From Algoriphagus formosus (GTDB lineage: Bacteria; Bacteroidota; Bacteroidia; Cytophagales; Cyclobacteriaceae), in assembly GCF_002807035.1 (NCBI RefSeq), contig NZ_NIUC01000003.1, positions 310,001 to 374,000 on the forward strand: a DNA stretch of 64,000 nt, given 5' to 3'. Below, piece by piece: positions 10,461-18,646 of the stretch. The position numbers were made by a program, and so were the translations under genes. The first letter of the stretch is position 1; each line of letters begins with the position of its first letter. The notes under the pieces are model-generated. The model had not been told where the DNA came from, searched no databases, and was given only the letters and a program-made list of their open reading frames with translations.

Positions 10461-12164
10461 ATGAGACTCATAAAAAAATTGCGAGTTGCCTTTGGCGTTT
10501 TATTGGGAATAGGACTTTTATCAGCTTGTAAAACAGAGGAGCAAAGCTCTGCTCTAGATCGTCCCAATATCATTTTTATCATGTCCGATGATCATGCCTA
10601 TCAGGCGATTTCGGCCTATAGTGATCATTTGATTGAGACGCCAAACATTGACCGCATCGCAGAAATGGGGATGCTTTTTACCCAAGCTTCTGTGACCAAT
10701 TCGATATGTGCTCCGAGTCGAGCTACGATTTTGACTGGAAAGCATTCTCATCTCAATGGAAAAATTGACAATCACTTTCCTTTTGATACCACCAATGTGA
10801 CTTTTCCGCAACTCTTTCAGGATGCTGGTTATCAGACAGCTATGTTTGGAAAGCTTCATTTTGGAAATAATCCCAAAGGCTTTGATCAATTTAAAATCTT
10901 ACCGGGTCAGGGATCTTATTACAATCCTGATTTCATTACCAAAAATGAGGGGAGAATTCAGGTGGAAGGCTATGTGACCGACATAGTCACAGATATGACT
11001 TTGGATTGGTTGGAAAAAGAAAGAAATCCTGAAGATCCCTTTCTTCTCATGTATCTGCACAAGTCACCTCACCGGCCTTGGCTGATGGCAGAGCGTCATA
11101 TGGAAGAATTCACGAAAAGGACCTTTCCCGAGCCGGCTACGCTATTTGACCATTACTCTGGACGTACATCACCCGCTGCTGAGGCTGAAATGAATATCTT
11201 GGATCACATGGGTTGGTCAGGTGACAATAAACTCAAGCCGGAGGTACTTAAGCAACTGGGAATTGCAGATGTCGGAGGTTATGATACCATCAGATTTATC
11301 AATCAAATCAAACGATTCACTCCATCCCAGGCTGAGAACTTCAAAAAGTATTATGACCCTATCAGTGCCGATTTTATCGAGAAATATCCAAAAATGACTG
11401 ATGAAGAGCTGATGCGATGGAAATATCAGCGCTACATGCAGGATTACCTTGGGACCATTAAAGCAGTAGATGAAAATGTAGGAAGGCTTTTGGATTATTT
11501 GGAAGCAAATGATTTGATGGAGAATACCATCATCGTTTATACCTCTGATCAGGGCTTTTACTTGGGTGAGCACGGCTGGTATGACAAGCGCTTTGTTTAC
11601 GATGAAAGCTTCAAAACCCCACTTTTGGTGGCTTGGCCAGGCAAAGTGAAACCTGGGACAAAATCAGATGCTTTGGTACAAAACCTGGATTTTGCACAGA
11701 CATTTTTGGAGGCTGCGGGAATACCCGCATCAGATGAAATGCAAGGTGAAAGCATGATACCTTTGCTTACCGGAAATGAAGATCAATGGACCCGGGATGC
11801 CGTCTACTACCATTATTACGAATATCCGGCAGAGCATATGGTCAATCGCCATTACGCCATTGTGACACAGGATTACAAGCTGATTCACTATTACTTTGTA
11901 GAAGATGAGTGGGAGTTGATTGATCGGAAAAACGATCCCATGGAATTGAAGAATGTGTACAACGATCCTGCTTATGCAGAGATCAAGGCTGATTTGCATC
12001 AAAGATTGGATGCCCTTCGGGAAAAATACAAGGACTCGAATCAATTAAGCCAAGGCTATATCAATCAGCTTTTGGAAGATGCTGAGGCTGGGAAAGTTTG
12101 GGGAATAAATAAGGAGCGAGCCGAAGCCATTAAACAGAGAAGAAAAGAGATCGAATCCCGATAA
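10461..12164 (+). CDS. Type I sulfatase lipoprotein, tandem copy 2 of the preceding gene
   Basis: A 567-residue paralogue of the gene just upstream, with long identical stretches through the N-terminal half. Lipoprotein cysteine C23 (LLSACK), metal site IMSDDHAYQA, formylglycine precursor C83 in CAPSRATILTG, and TSDQGFYLGEHGWYDKR are all intact, so both copies should be active. The largest differences are in a region around residues 230-300, after the shared EMNIL/EMNLL segment, and at the C-terminus, which is where substrate contacts often differ in this fold. The pair shares one operon with a 14-base spacer. It looks like a fairly recent tandem duplication followed by divergence in specificity. 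Confidence 0.88.
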   Translation: MRLIKKLRVAFGVLLGIGLLSACKTEEQSSALDRPNIIFIMSDDHAYQAISAYSDHLIETPNIDRIAEMGMLFTQASVTNSICAPSRATILTGKHSHLNGKIDNHFPFDTTNVTFPQLFQDAGYQTAMFGKLHFGNNPKGFDQFKILPGQGSYYNPDFITKNEGRIQVEGYVTDIVTDMTLDWLEKERNPEDPFLLMYLHKSPHRPWLMAERHMEEFTKRTFPEPATLFDHYSGRTSPAAEAEMNILDHMGWSGDNKLKPEVLKQLGIADVGGYDTIRFINQIKRFTPSQAENFKKYYDPISADFIEKYPKMTDEELMRWKYQRYMQDYLGTIKAVDENVGRLLDYLEANDLMENTIIVYTSDQGFYLGEHGWYDKRFVYDESFKTPLLVAWPGKVKPGTKSDALVQNLDFAQTFLEAAGIPASDEMQGESMIPLLTGNEDQWTRDAVYYHYYEYPAEHMVNRHYAIVTQDYKLIHYYFVEDEWELIDRKNDPMELKNVYNDPAYAEIKADLHQRLDALREKYKDSNQLSQGYINQLLEDAEAGKVWGINKERAEAIKQRRKEIESR

Positions 12165-12238
12165 TGTTGACCATTGGTTCTGAAGCGTTAAAAGGATGAT
12201 CAATCTGGATCCGCAACAAGACAAGGATCAAGGCTTTT

Positions 12239-12430
12239 TTATTTCATCCCGATCATCCTGAAAGGAAGCTGAAAGATATTCCTCACCAAATCAAAGGAAA
12301 TATCCACAGCCAATCCCAATAGTCGGAAGGGGAGGAGAAGTAACCACACGATGGGGTACAATATCAAGGCAATGATTGCTATTGGCCAGCAAATCACAAA
12401 AAGGATCAACCAAAGGAGAAAGTTTAGCAT
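12239..12430 (-). CDS. Small hydrophobic membrane protein (63 aa), unknown function
   Basis: A short, strongly hydrophobic protein with two to three possible membrane segments: residues 3-18 and 19-36 are almost wholly aliphatic with W and P, and the C-terminal part (LVRNIFQLPFRMIGM) is amphipathic. It stands alone, convergent with the sulfatase gene. Similar small proteins with a LLLPFRLLG core are, from memory, widespread in Bacteroidota, which supports a real gene. No function can be assigned. Confidence 0.6.
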   Translation of the reverse strand: MLNFLLWLILFVICWPIAIIALILYPIVWLLLLPFRLLGLAVDISFDLVRNIFQLPFRMIGMK

Positions 12431-12550
12431 GATAAATAATCAACAAGCGAAATGCCAAATAAGTAATCGCTTATTTATGAGTTGATTATAAAATTAAACC
12501 GGCTTGAATTGTTCTGTTTTCGGACAGTCAATTGACCGCTTAGTACATAT

Positions 12551-13648
12551 TTAATTTGTAATTTCTTCCAGTAGTTTTTCAAAAACAGGTGCCACAGCTC
12601 CGCCTCTCCATACACTGGAATAATTCGCAGCCATAAATAGATTTTTCTCAGGAATAAAAAGTACCAGAGTACCCCAAAATCCGGTATGGGTATAGGCTTT
12701 CATTCCATTGATTTCTACCTGATACATACCCATTTGATAATTCATACTGGCCTTTTCTGGGTAGCTGACTGGTTCCAACATGATATTCAAAGTCTCAGGG
12801 TTTTCGAAGACCTTTCCTTGAAATAGTGCCTGAAAAAAATCCACCAATTCACAGGTAGTAGAAAGAAAACCACCACCGCCGTAGTAATCTATAGACGGAC
12901 TCCACCCAAAGGTGTCCATTCCCTGAAAATACTGATGAATTCTAAGCTGATCAGTCAGGGAGTCTTCTCCTTCAAAGTCTGTTCTATCCAGCCCCAATTT
13001 CTCTAAGCCCAAAAGTTCTTTGAGGCCGGCATCCAGGGATTTGTTAGTGTATTTTTCGATGACTCCTCCCAAAATCACATAACCCATATCCGAATAGCTA
13101 AACTGTTTTCCCGGAGCTCCTACAGGATCGCCCTGTTCTACTCCAAGCCTGATTTGACTTGTTCTGGTCCATTGATGATCTGGTTTTTCCAGAATGGTTT
13201 TGAAAAAGTCAGGCGCATTCGTATGATCAAAAAAACCTGCGGAATGCCTCAGTGTCTGCCGAATGGTGATTTGGTCTAGGTCGTAGTCTTCCGACAGAAT
13301 TTCTGCTTGCTCTGGGGAGATATGTTTTGATATAGGGTCTTCCAAACTCAAATAACCCTTTTCCATTAACCGTAGAATCCCGGCTGCCACATAGGTTTTG
13401 GTGACGCTGGCTATGCGGAATGTCTGATCCGATCGCAATGGTGATTTTGATTCCTGATCTGCAAAACCAGCTGCTCCTGTCCAGGAAAAAACCTTATCAA
13501 CGGATTGAATACAGACTGATATTCCAGGTAAGTTTTCATTGAGTTCATTTTCAAGAATAGTCTGAAAATCCTGTCCATAGGAGTTGGAAACCAATAAAAA
13601 ACAAATGGATAAACTGAAATAAAATCTCATTTTTCGGGAATTAAGCAT
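12551..13648 (-). CDS. Serine hydrolase, beta-lactamase/penicillin-binding-protein family (class C-like)
   Basis: Secreted serine hydrolase of the beta-lactamase superfamily (PF00144 type), 365 aa. The nucleophile is S81 in SVTK (SxxK), the second motif is YSD in QFSYSDMGY (class C enzymes have YSN), and the third is HTG in THTGFWG in place of KTG. These variants are common in D-aminopeptidase or esterase-like members, so an antibiotic-resistance role is not implied. A signal peptide follows the internal Met at 13630 (MRFYFSLSICFLLVSNSYGQ); the upstream ATG at 13648 overlaps the preceding gene by 8 bases. Either start is possible. The gene is translationally coupled to the aminotransferase gene before it. 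Confidence 0.85.
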   Translation of the reverse strand: MLNSRKMRFYFSLSICFLLVSNSYGQDFQTILENELNENLPGISVCIQSVDKVFSWTGAAGFADQESKSPLRSDQTFRIASVTKTYVAAGILRLMEKGYLSLEDPISKHISPEQAEILSEDYDLDQITIRQTLRHSAGFFDHTNAPDFFKTILEKPDHQWTRTSQIRLGVEQGDPVGAPGKQFSYSDMGYVILGGVIEKYTNKSLDAGLKELLGLEKLGLDRTDFEGEDSLTDQLRIHQYFQGMDTFGWSPSIDYYGGGGFLSTTCELVDFFQALFQGKVFENPETLNIMLEPVSYPEKASMNYQMGMYQVEINGMKAYTHTGFWGTLVLFIPEKNLFMAANYSSVWRGGAVAPVFEKLLEEITN

Positions 13649-14942
13649 TTCTCTTCTTTTGAACGAATTTTTCCATCCTACCTAATGCAACTTCCATTTC
13701 TGAGGGGTGAATGCTTGTAATCACTGCACGATACCATCCTTTCTGAGAATGCCCAAAACCCTGTGTGGGCGTTAGCAAAATACCTGTTTGATGGTAGATT
13801 TCTAGCCAAAGCTTCTCTTCTCCAGCTTCGCTCTTTTCTTCCAAAAATTCGGAAAGATCCATCCATACGAATAGGCTCCCCCTAGAAGGATTGTATTGAA
13901 TTTCAAGCTTTTTTAATCCTCTAGTAAAAGCCAGATAGGCTTCAGTAAGAAGCTTTTGAAAATCCTTGAAATAGGATGAAAGAAAGGTGTGATCATTCAG
14001 GACTTCCTGCATCACCCATTGAGTGTAGTTAGAAATAGAATGACCCAAACCGGCATTTCGATAAGCTTGGATCAAATCCATATTGTGTGAGTGAAGGAGG
14101 CCTATTCGAAATCCCGATACCCCAAAATCTTTAGAAAAGGAATACCAGAAATGTAGGAAAGGGCTTTTGAACTCTTCCATGATTTTGCCGAAGGAAACAA
14201 AAGCCGTAGGTTGCTCATACTCAGACTTGAGATCAGGATGTGTGATATCCAGTTGTGATAGTCCATAGATTTCATTGACAATCAGATGGACCTCATTATC
14301 CATGCACCACTCAGCGATTTTCCTCAGATCAGACTCGCGATAGATTCTACATGTTGGATTATCAGGACTTGTCAGAATGAGCATTCGAAAAGTACTTCTA
14401 GCCTGTTCAATCTCAGTTTTTGCCGTATCTAAAAGCTCTAAATCAAAATCATACTCGCTTTTGCTGAAATCTCCCGGTAGCTGCAAATCATATCGCTTCA
14501 CACCGGGAAGTGTGCCAATATCGCCGGTGTACACCGGATAGCTTGGTGCGGGAATCACAGCTGTTTCTCCCGGTTCGGCAATCAAAAAACTAGTCATCTC
14601 TATTACCGAAGTAGCACCTCCCGAAAAGGCAATGGTTTCGGGATCAACAGGGCAGTGAAATAAAAACTTACCCAAAAATCCTGCTGTAGCTTCCCGGAAG
14701 CTCGGAGCTCCGGCAGGATCCGTGTAACTCGCGACCCATTCGGGAATGTCGTTATCACGGGTTACCTGTTGGATTCTTTCCCGTAGCTGATCCCAGCAAA
14801 GATGATTTTCTGCAATATTCATCGGAAAAGTTCCTTCTGGATTATCCTTTGGGTGATAAAGGTTTTCCATGGCTTCATAGTAGATTTCCAGATCCACTCT
14901 CATGGCTTTTTTGGAAGCTGATTTTCCGATTTGAGAAAGCAT
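13641..14942 (-). CDS. Class I/II aminotransferase, ACC-synthase-like, with Asp-to-Asn change at the PLP site
   Basis: Fold-type I PLP enzyme of about 433 aa, resembling the 1-aminocyclopropane-1-carboxylate synthase and aminotransferase branch. The PLP lysine is in SFSKDFGVSGFRIG. TSPDNPTCRIY matches the substrate-carboxylate and cofactor region. The segment that is normally DEIY reads VNEIYGLS, so the aspartate that usually pairs with the pyridine nitrogen is Asn; I checked this codon (AAT) on the minus strand. The start is placed at the ATG at 14942 (MLSQIGKSASKK), because the 31 residues encoded upstream are not conserved-looking and read like intergenic DNA. Substrate unknown. Confidence 0.82.
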   Translation of the reverse strand: MLSQIGKSASKKAMRVDLEIYYEAMENLYHPKDNPEGTFPMNIAENHLCWDQLRERIQQVTRDNDIPEWVASYTDPAGAPSFREATAGFLGKFLFHCPVDPETIAFSGGATSVIEMTSFLIAEPGETAVIPAPSYPVYTGDIGTLPGVKRYDLQLPGDFSKSEYDFDLELLDTAKTEIEQARSTFRMLILTSPDNPTCRIYRESDLRKIAEWCMDNEVHLIVNEIYGLSQLDITHPDLKSEYEQPTAFVSFGKIMEEFKSPFLHFWYSFSKDFGVSGFRIGLLHSHNMDLIQAYRNAGLGHSISNYTQWVMQEVLNDHTFLSSYFKDFQKLLTEAYLAFTRGLKKLEIQYNPSRGSLFVWMDLSEFLEEKSEAGEEKLWLEIYHQTGILLTPTQGFGHSQKGWYRAVITSIHPSEMEVALGRMEKFVQKKRNA

Positions 14943-15122
14943 GTGTTTTAGTTGATTCTTTGCAAAAGTGAAAGTACTGGTTTTTTTTAAAATGAAAATA
15001 ATCACACTTATCCGTGATAAGACTTGAATGATCAATAGATAAAATCTATTGAATTTAAATAGTGATTCAGGTCACCATTGAAGTCCTGACGGCTGCCGAT
15101 TTTTGAGAAAAATTATTCAAAA

Positions 15123-16160
15123 ATGAAACGCCTTATCCTTTTATTTTCGCTCTTGGGACTTATTTCTTCTTGTCAAAAAGAAACCCAAACTATTTATAAC
15201 CAAGTATTTGAATCGGATGATCCACTTAGGCCTGAGTTGATGAAAAAAGCCCAGGAAACTTTCCAATCCGTTACTCCTCGTGAATATCGTCCGAACCCTT
15301 ATGAAAAGGTTGAACTCGGAAAAATGCTCTATTTCGATACACGCCTCTCAAAAAATGGAAATATCAGCTGTAATTCCTGCCACAATCTTGATACCTACGG
15401 GGTAGATAATTTAGCGACCTCGCCGGGTGATACCCATGAATTAGGAGGAAGAAATTCACCGACCACCTTGTATGCCTATATGCATAAGCAGCAGTTTTGG
15501 GATGGAAGAGCCAAAGATGTGGAGGAACAGGCAGGAATGCCTATCCTGAATCCTGTGGAGCATAATATTCCTTCAGAAGAGTTTCTTGTTGAGCGGCTAA
15601 AAACTATTCCGGAATACGTTGAAAAATTTGCGCAGGTCTATGGGGAGCAAACTCATGAGACTTTGACTTTTGATCATATTGGAGATGCCATCGGAGCTTT
15701 TGAGAGAAGATTAAATCCACGAAGCAGATTTGACGATTATTTAGATGGTGATGATTCCAAGCTTTCCGCACTAGAAAAAGAAGGGTTGACCATTTTTATG
15801 GAAGAAGGATGTACGACTTGCCATAGTGGGGTGGCCTTAGGTGGAGGTATGATTCAAAAGTTTGGAATCTATGAGGATTACTGGACCTTGACAGGAAGTG
15901 AGAAAATAGATAACGGACTCTATGATATCACCAAACGTGAATCTGATCGGTACTTTTTTAAGTCTCCTAGCCTTCGAAATATCGAAAAAACCTATCCTTA
16001 TTTCCATGATGGAAGTGTGGATAGTTTGGGAAATGCCGTGCAAATAATGGCTCAGACACAATTGGGAAAGAAACTTGATGATGCTAAAGTCGACAAGATT
16101 GTAGCTTTCCTCAAATCTTTGACGGCCGCTCCTGACCCTAAGGTCATCGCGATCAAGTGA
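15123..16160 (+). CDS. Di-haem cytochrome c peroxidase family lipoprotein (CcpA/MauG group)
   Basis: A 345-residue periplasmic di-haem protein that in this family reduces hydrogen peroxide with electrons from small cytochromes. The lipoprotein signal ends in LISSC. Two haem c motifs are present: C83-N-S-C86-H87 and C230-T-T-C233-H234, the spacing expected of bacterial peroxidases. GRNSPTTLYA and FWDGRAKDVEEQA are typical of the N-terminal domain, and the FKSPSLRNIEKTYPYFHDGSV segment of the C-terminal domain. It is a single gene with its own terminator, divergent from the aminotransferase gene. Confidence 0.9.
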   Translation: MKRLILLFSLLGLISSCQKETQTIYNQVFESDDPLRPELMKKAQETFQSVTPREYRPNPYEKVELGKMLYFDTRLSKNGNISCNSCHNLDTYGVDNLATSPGDTHELGGRNSPTTLYAYMHKQQFWDGRAKDVEEQAGMPILNPVEHNIPSEEFLVERLKTIPEYVEKFAQVYGEQTHETLTFDHIGDAIGAFERRLNPRSRFDDYLDGDDSKLSALEKEGLTIFMEEGCTTCHSGVALGGGMIQKFGIYEDYWTLTGSEKIDNGLYDITKRESDRYFFKSPSLRNIEKTYPYFHDGSVDSLGNAVQIMAQTQLGKKLDDAKVDKIVAFLKSLTAAPDPKVIAIK

Positions 16161-16186
16161 TTAGTTTTGGTTTAATTTGCGCATGA

Positions 16187-16221
16187 AAAGCCCTTAGGTT
16201 CTGCCTTTGGGCTTTCTTCTT
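16187..16221 (+). terminator. Terminator after the peroxidase gene
   Basis: AAAGCCC (16187-16193) pairs with GGGCTTT (16209-16215), with an inner AGG/CCT pairing, followed by the T-rich CTTCTTT. It lies 26 bases after the stop codon. Confidence 0.7.
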
Positions 16222-16310
16222 TAGAATTGCATCTATTTCCTATGAAAAAATGGCCTTTTTTTAATTTCCATCTTTATTTTTGGACTTCGAGTATTTGAAA
16301 GAATTATTTT

Positions 16311-16805
16311 ATGCAGTCACAAGAAGCTATTTTTTCCCAAGCCAAATCTCAACTTTCTGATTTAGGATTTACTGTTGTCAAAGAGGACTCAGAAAGGCCC
16401 TGGGGTGGATTTTTGGTGATTGATGAAAGTCAAGCGAAGGAATTTGCAAGCCATTTTTTTCCGGAAGAAGATTTTGACTCTATTAATATTTCTGGCAAAC
16501 TCAGTCCAAAGATTTTGCTGGTAGCTCCCGGAAAAAGATTGAGTTGGCAGTATCATTTTCGACGCGCTGAAATCTGGAGATGTATAGAGGGGAAAGTTGC
16601 CGTGGCTACAAGTTTGACTGATGAGGAGGGTGATACAAATACCTTAGCTAAAGGTGATAAAATCAAATTGCACCAGGGCGAGCGTCATCGATTGATCGGC
16701 TTGGATGATTGGGGAGTAGTAGCTGAGATCTGGCAGCATACCGACTCAAATCACCCTTCTGACGAGGCCGATATTGTCAGATTGCAGGATGATTTTGGTC
16801 GTTGA
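16311..16805 (+). CDS. Cupin protein, mannose-6-phosphate isomerase type II-like
   Basis: A 164-residue single-domain cupin. RPWGGFLVI at the start, the KRLSWQYHFRRAEIWRCIEGK core and a GERHRLIG plus VVAEIWQH strand match the C-terminal cupin of type II phosphomannose isomerase/GDP-mannose pyrophosphorylase proteins. The H, E and later H residues could bind the divalent metal. It ends in a DEADIVRLQDDFGR tail seen in this group. As a stand-alone domain it could isomerise a sugar phosphate in the cytosol. No sugar-nucleotide genes are adjacent, so the pathway is not given by context. Confidence 0.75.
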   Translation: MQSQEAIFSQAKSQLSDLGFTVVKEDSERPWGGFLVIDESQAKEFASHFFPEEDFDSINISGKLSPKILLVAPGKRLSWQYHFRRAEIWRCIEGKVAVATSLTDEEGDTNTLAKGDKIKLHQGERHRLIGLDDWGVVAEIWQHTDSNHPSDEADIVRLQDDFGR

Positions 16806-17107
16806 GATTTAGATCTGGCTTTTCCAGAATTGTACTATTATCACTTTTTTAAATAAAAAACTACCCAAAAATGCTCATTCTGAACTCTCTTGAATGTATG
16901 CGAAGACACTTTTTCCTCTGATTAGGGAAGATGCTTATGATTATCAAATTTCATCTTTAGGAAAGTTTACTCTTTTTGGGTGATCATAAGATCAATCATT
17001 CAGGGTTTGAATCGAAATAAGGCAGCCGAGTAGAAAAAGAAGAGTTCTTTTTAATTAATTTACCTGCCGACATTTTAGTCGGGCTGTCCTAATATCAATC
17101 GTTACAA
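16806..17107. other. Intergenic region, 302 bp, no gene seen
   Basis: AT-rich sequence between the cupin and CotH-like genes. CCGAC (17067-17071) and GTCGG (17078-17082) form a small inverted repeat about 25 bases upstream of the next start and could be an operator. No convincing TAnnTTTG promoter, RNA gene or open frame was seen. Confidence 0.5.
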
Positions 17108-18559
17108 ATGCTGAGAATTAAATTAAGCACCATATTATTCCTCCTTTTTCTTTCTTTCATCTCCTGCAAAGAGCCAACTGAGGTTCTTTTACCCAAATCC
17201 GATGATGGACAAGTGTTCGCCATCGATATGGGAGATTCTGAAATCCCATACTTGGTAATCACTACAGATGGCGAAATTCCCTATGAGCCTGGAGTTCCTG
17301 CAAGGATGAAAATTTATCAACAAAAGAAACTCATTCAAGAGCAACGCATTGATATCGAATATCGAGGCAAAACTTCTTTTCGATTGTCAGATAAAAAGTC
17401 CTTCAACTTTGAAACCATAGATGAAAGTGGTGAAGATGTAGATGTTTCTTTTTTTGGATTGCCCGAGGAAGAGGATTGGCGATTGATAGGACATGTGGTC
17501 AACCTCCAAGAAAAGTATGCATGGGATAGATCCTTGATTTTTAACCATGTAGCATATCGCCTTTCTTTAGAAATCGGAAAGTATGCCAGTAGGGGTTTGT
17601 TTGTTGAAGTAGAAGTCAACGGAGAATATTTGGGTGTTTATTATTTCTGCGAAAAGCTGAAAAGAGATTCAGAACGAATCGATATTAAATCCTTGAAACC
17701 CTCATCTGAAAATATTTCAGGAGGATATATTCTCAAAATAGACAAATCGGATGCTGGCCCCGAACATGACGGTAAGCCCTTATCCTATTTCATGGGAAAT
17801 TGGGAAGATGATGCCCGCTACACCGAATTCAATTCTTTTCGAAGTGATTTCGGAATTTCCGGTCAGCTCTTGGACTTTTCTCCTTTTGGAGCGCCCTACC
17901 ATCCTATGCTATTTCAAGAGACTTATTTTAACTATGAGTACCCAAAAGCGGAGGACCTTACTGCCGACCAAAAGACCTTTATTCAAAATTATATCAACCA
18001 ATTCGAACATTCACTTCTAGAGGAACCAATTCCCGGTCAGGCTCCTAATTATCTGGAATACATAGAGTTAAATTCATTTTTGGATTATTTTATTATCAAT
18101 GAACTATGCAGGAATGTCGATGCATATCGGATTAGTACCTTCCTCACCAAAGATCGGGATGGAAAATTGGCTATGGGCCCCGTTTGGGATTTCAATATTG
18201 GGTTTGATGAAGGTGAAAGGATTCCTGCTAATGATTGGGTGATTAATTACAATAATTATGTAGGTGAAGATCCTTGGATGGTTCCTTTTTGGTGGTCTAA
18301 ATTGCTTGAGGATGAAACTTTCAAACAAGAACTAAAAGAACGATGGGCTTTCTTCAGAAAGGGACCGTTAAGTGAATCCAATATTCAGGGGATCGTAGAT
18401 TCCAGTGTAAATCAATTGATCCAAAATGGTGCTATTGAACGGAATTATGAGAAATGGGATCAGGGAATTGGGGTCAATTACGAGGAGTCAATCTCAAATT
18501 TGAAATCATTTTTGACAGACCGTATCAGCTGGATGGATTCAGAGATCGGCAGTATGTGA
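17108..18559 (+). CDS. CotH-like kinase-fold lipoprotein
   Basis: A 483-residue protein of the CotH family, originally spore-coat kinases but widely found as secreted or surface proteins in Bacteroidota. The lipoprotein signal ends at SFISC (about residue 20). The CotH core is clear: IEYRGKTSF near residue 85, the SFFGLPEEEDWRLIGH segment, GEYLGVYYFCEKLKRD (about 180-195), a SGGYILKIDKSD strand, and WDFNIGF near residue 360, whose Asp and Asn are the metal-binding candidates. It is a single gene. A role in cell-surface or secreted-protein phosphorylation is only inferred from the family. Confidence 0.85.
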   Translation: MLRIKLSTILFLLFLSFISCKEPTEVLLPKSDDGQVFAIDMGDSEIPYLVITTDGEIPYEPGVPARMKIYQQKKLIQEQRIDIEYRGKTSFRLSDKKSFNFETIDESGEDVDVSFFGLPEEEDWRLIGHVVNLQEKYAWDRSLIFNHVAYRLSLEIGKYASRGLFVEVEVNGEYLGVYYFCEKLKRDSERIDIKSLKPSSENISGGYILKIDKSDAGPEHDGKPLSYFMGNWEDDARYTEFNSFRSDFGISGQLLDFSPFGAPYHPMLFQETYFNYEYPKAEDLTADQKTFIQNYINQFEHSLLEEPIPGQAPNYLEYIELNSFLDYFIINELCRNVDAYRISTFLTKDRDGKLAMGPVWDFNIGFDEGERIPANDWVINYNNYVGEDPWMVPFWWSKLLEDETFKQELKERWAFFRKGPLSESNIQGIVDSSVNQLIQNGAIERNYEKWDQGIGVNYEESISNLKSFLTDRISWMDSEIGSM

Positions 18560-18646
18560 GAGTTAGGACCTAGCAAATTTCATTGAACAGGATTCTATAA
18601 TTTGCTAGAATCTTGAGAGAATTGATTTTTAGGCTTATTTTCCCCT

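Noticed and set aside
12551..13648. Beta-lactamase resistance gene
   Set aside because: The YSD and HTG variants and genomic context point to a peptidase or esterase-like member; nothing supports antibiotic hydrolysis.
14943..15035. N-terminal extension of the aminotransferase
   Set aside because: The 31 extra residues are AT-rich-coded, hydrophobic and unlike the family N-terminus; the ATG at 14942 gives the usual length.
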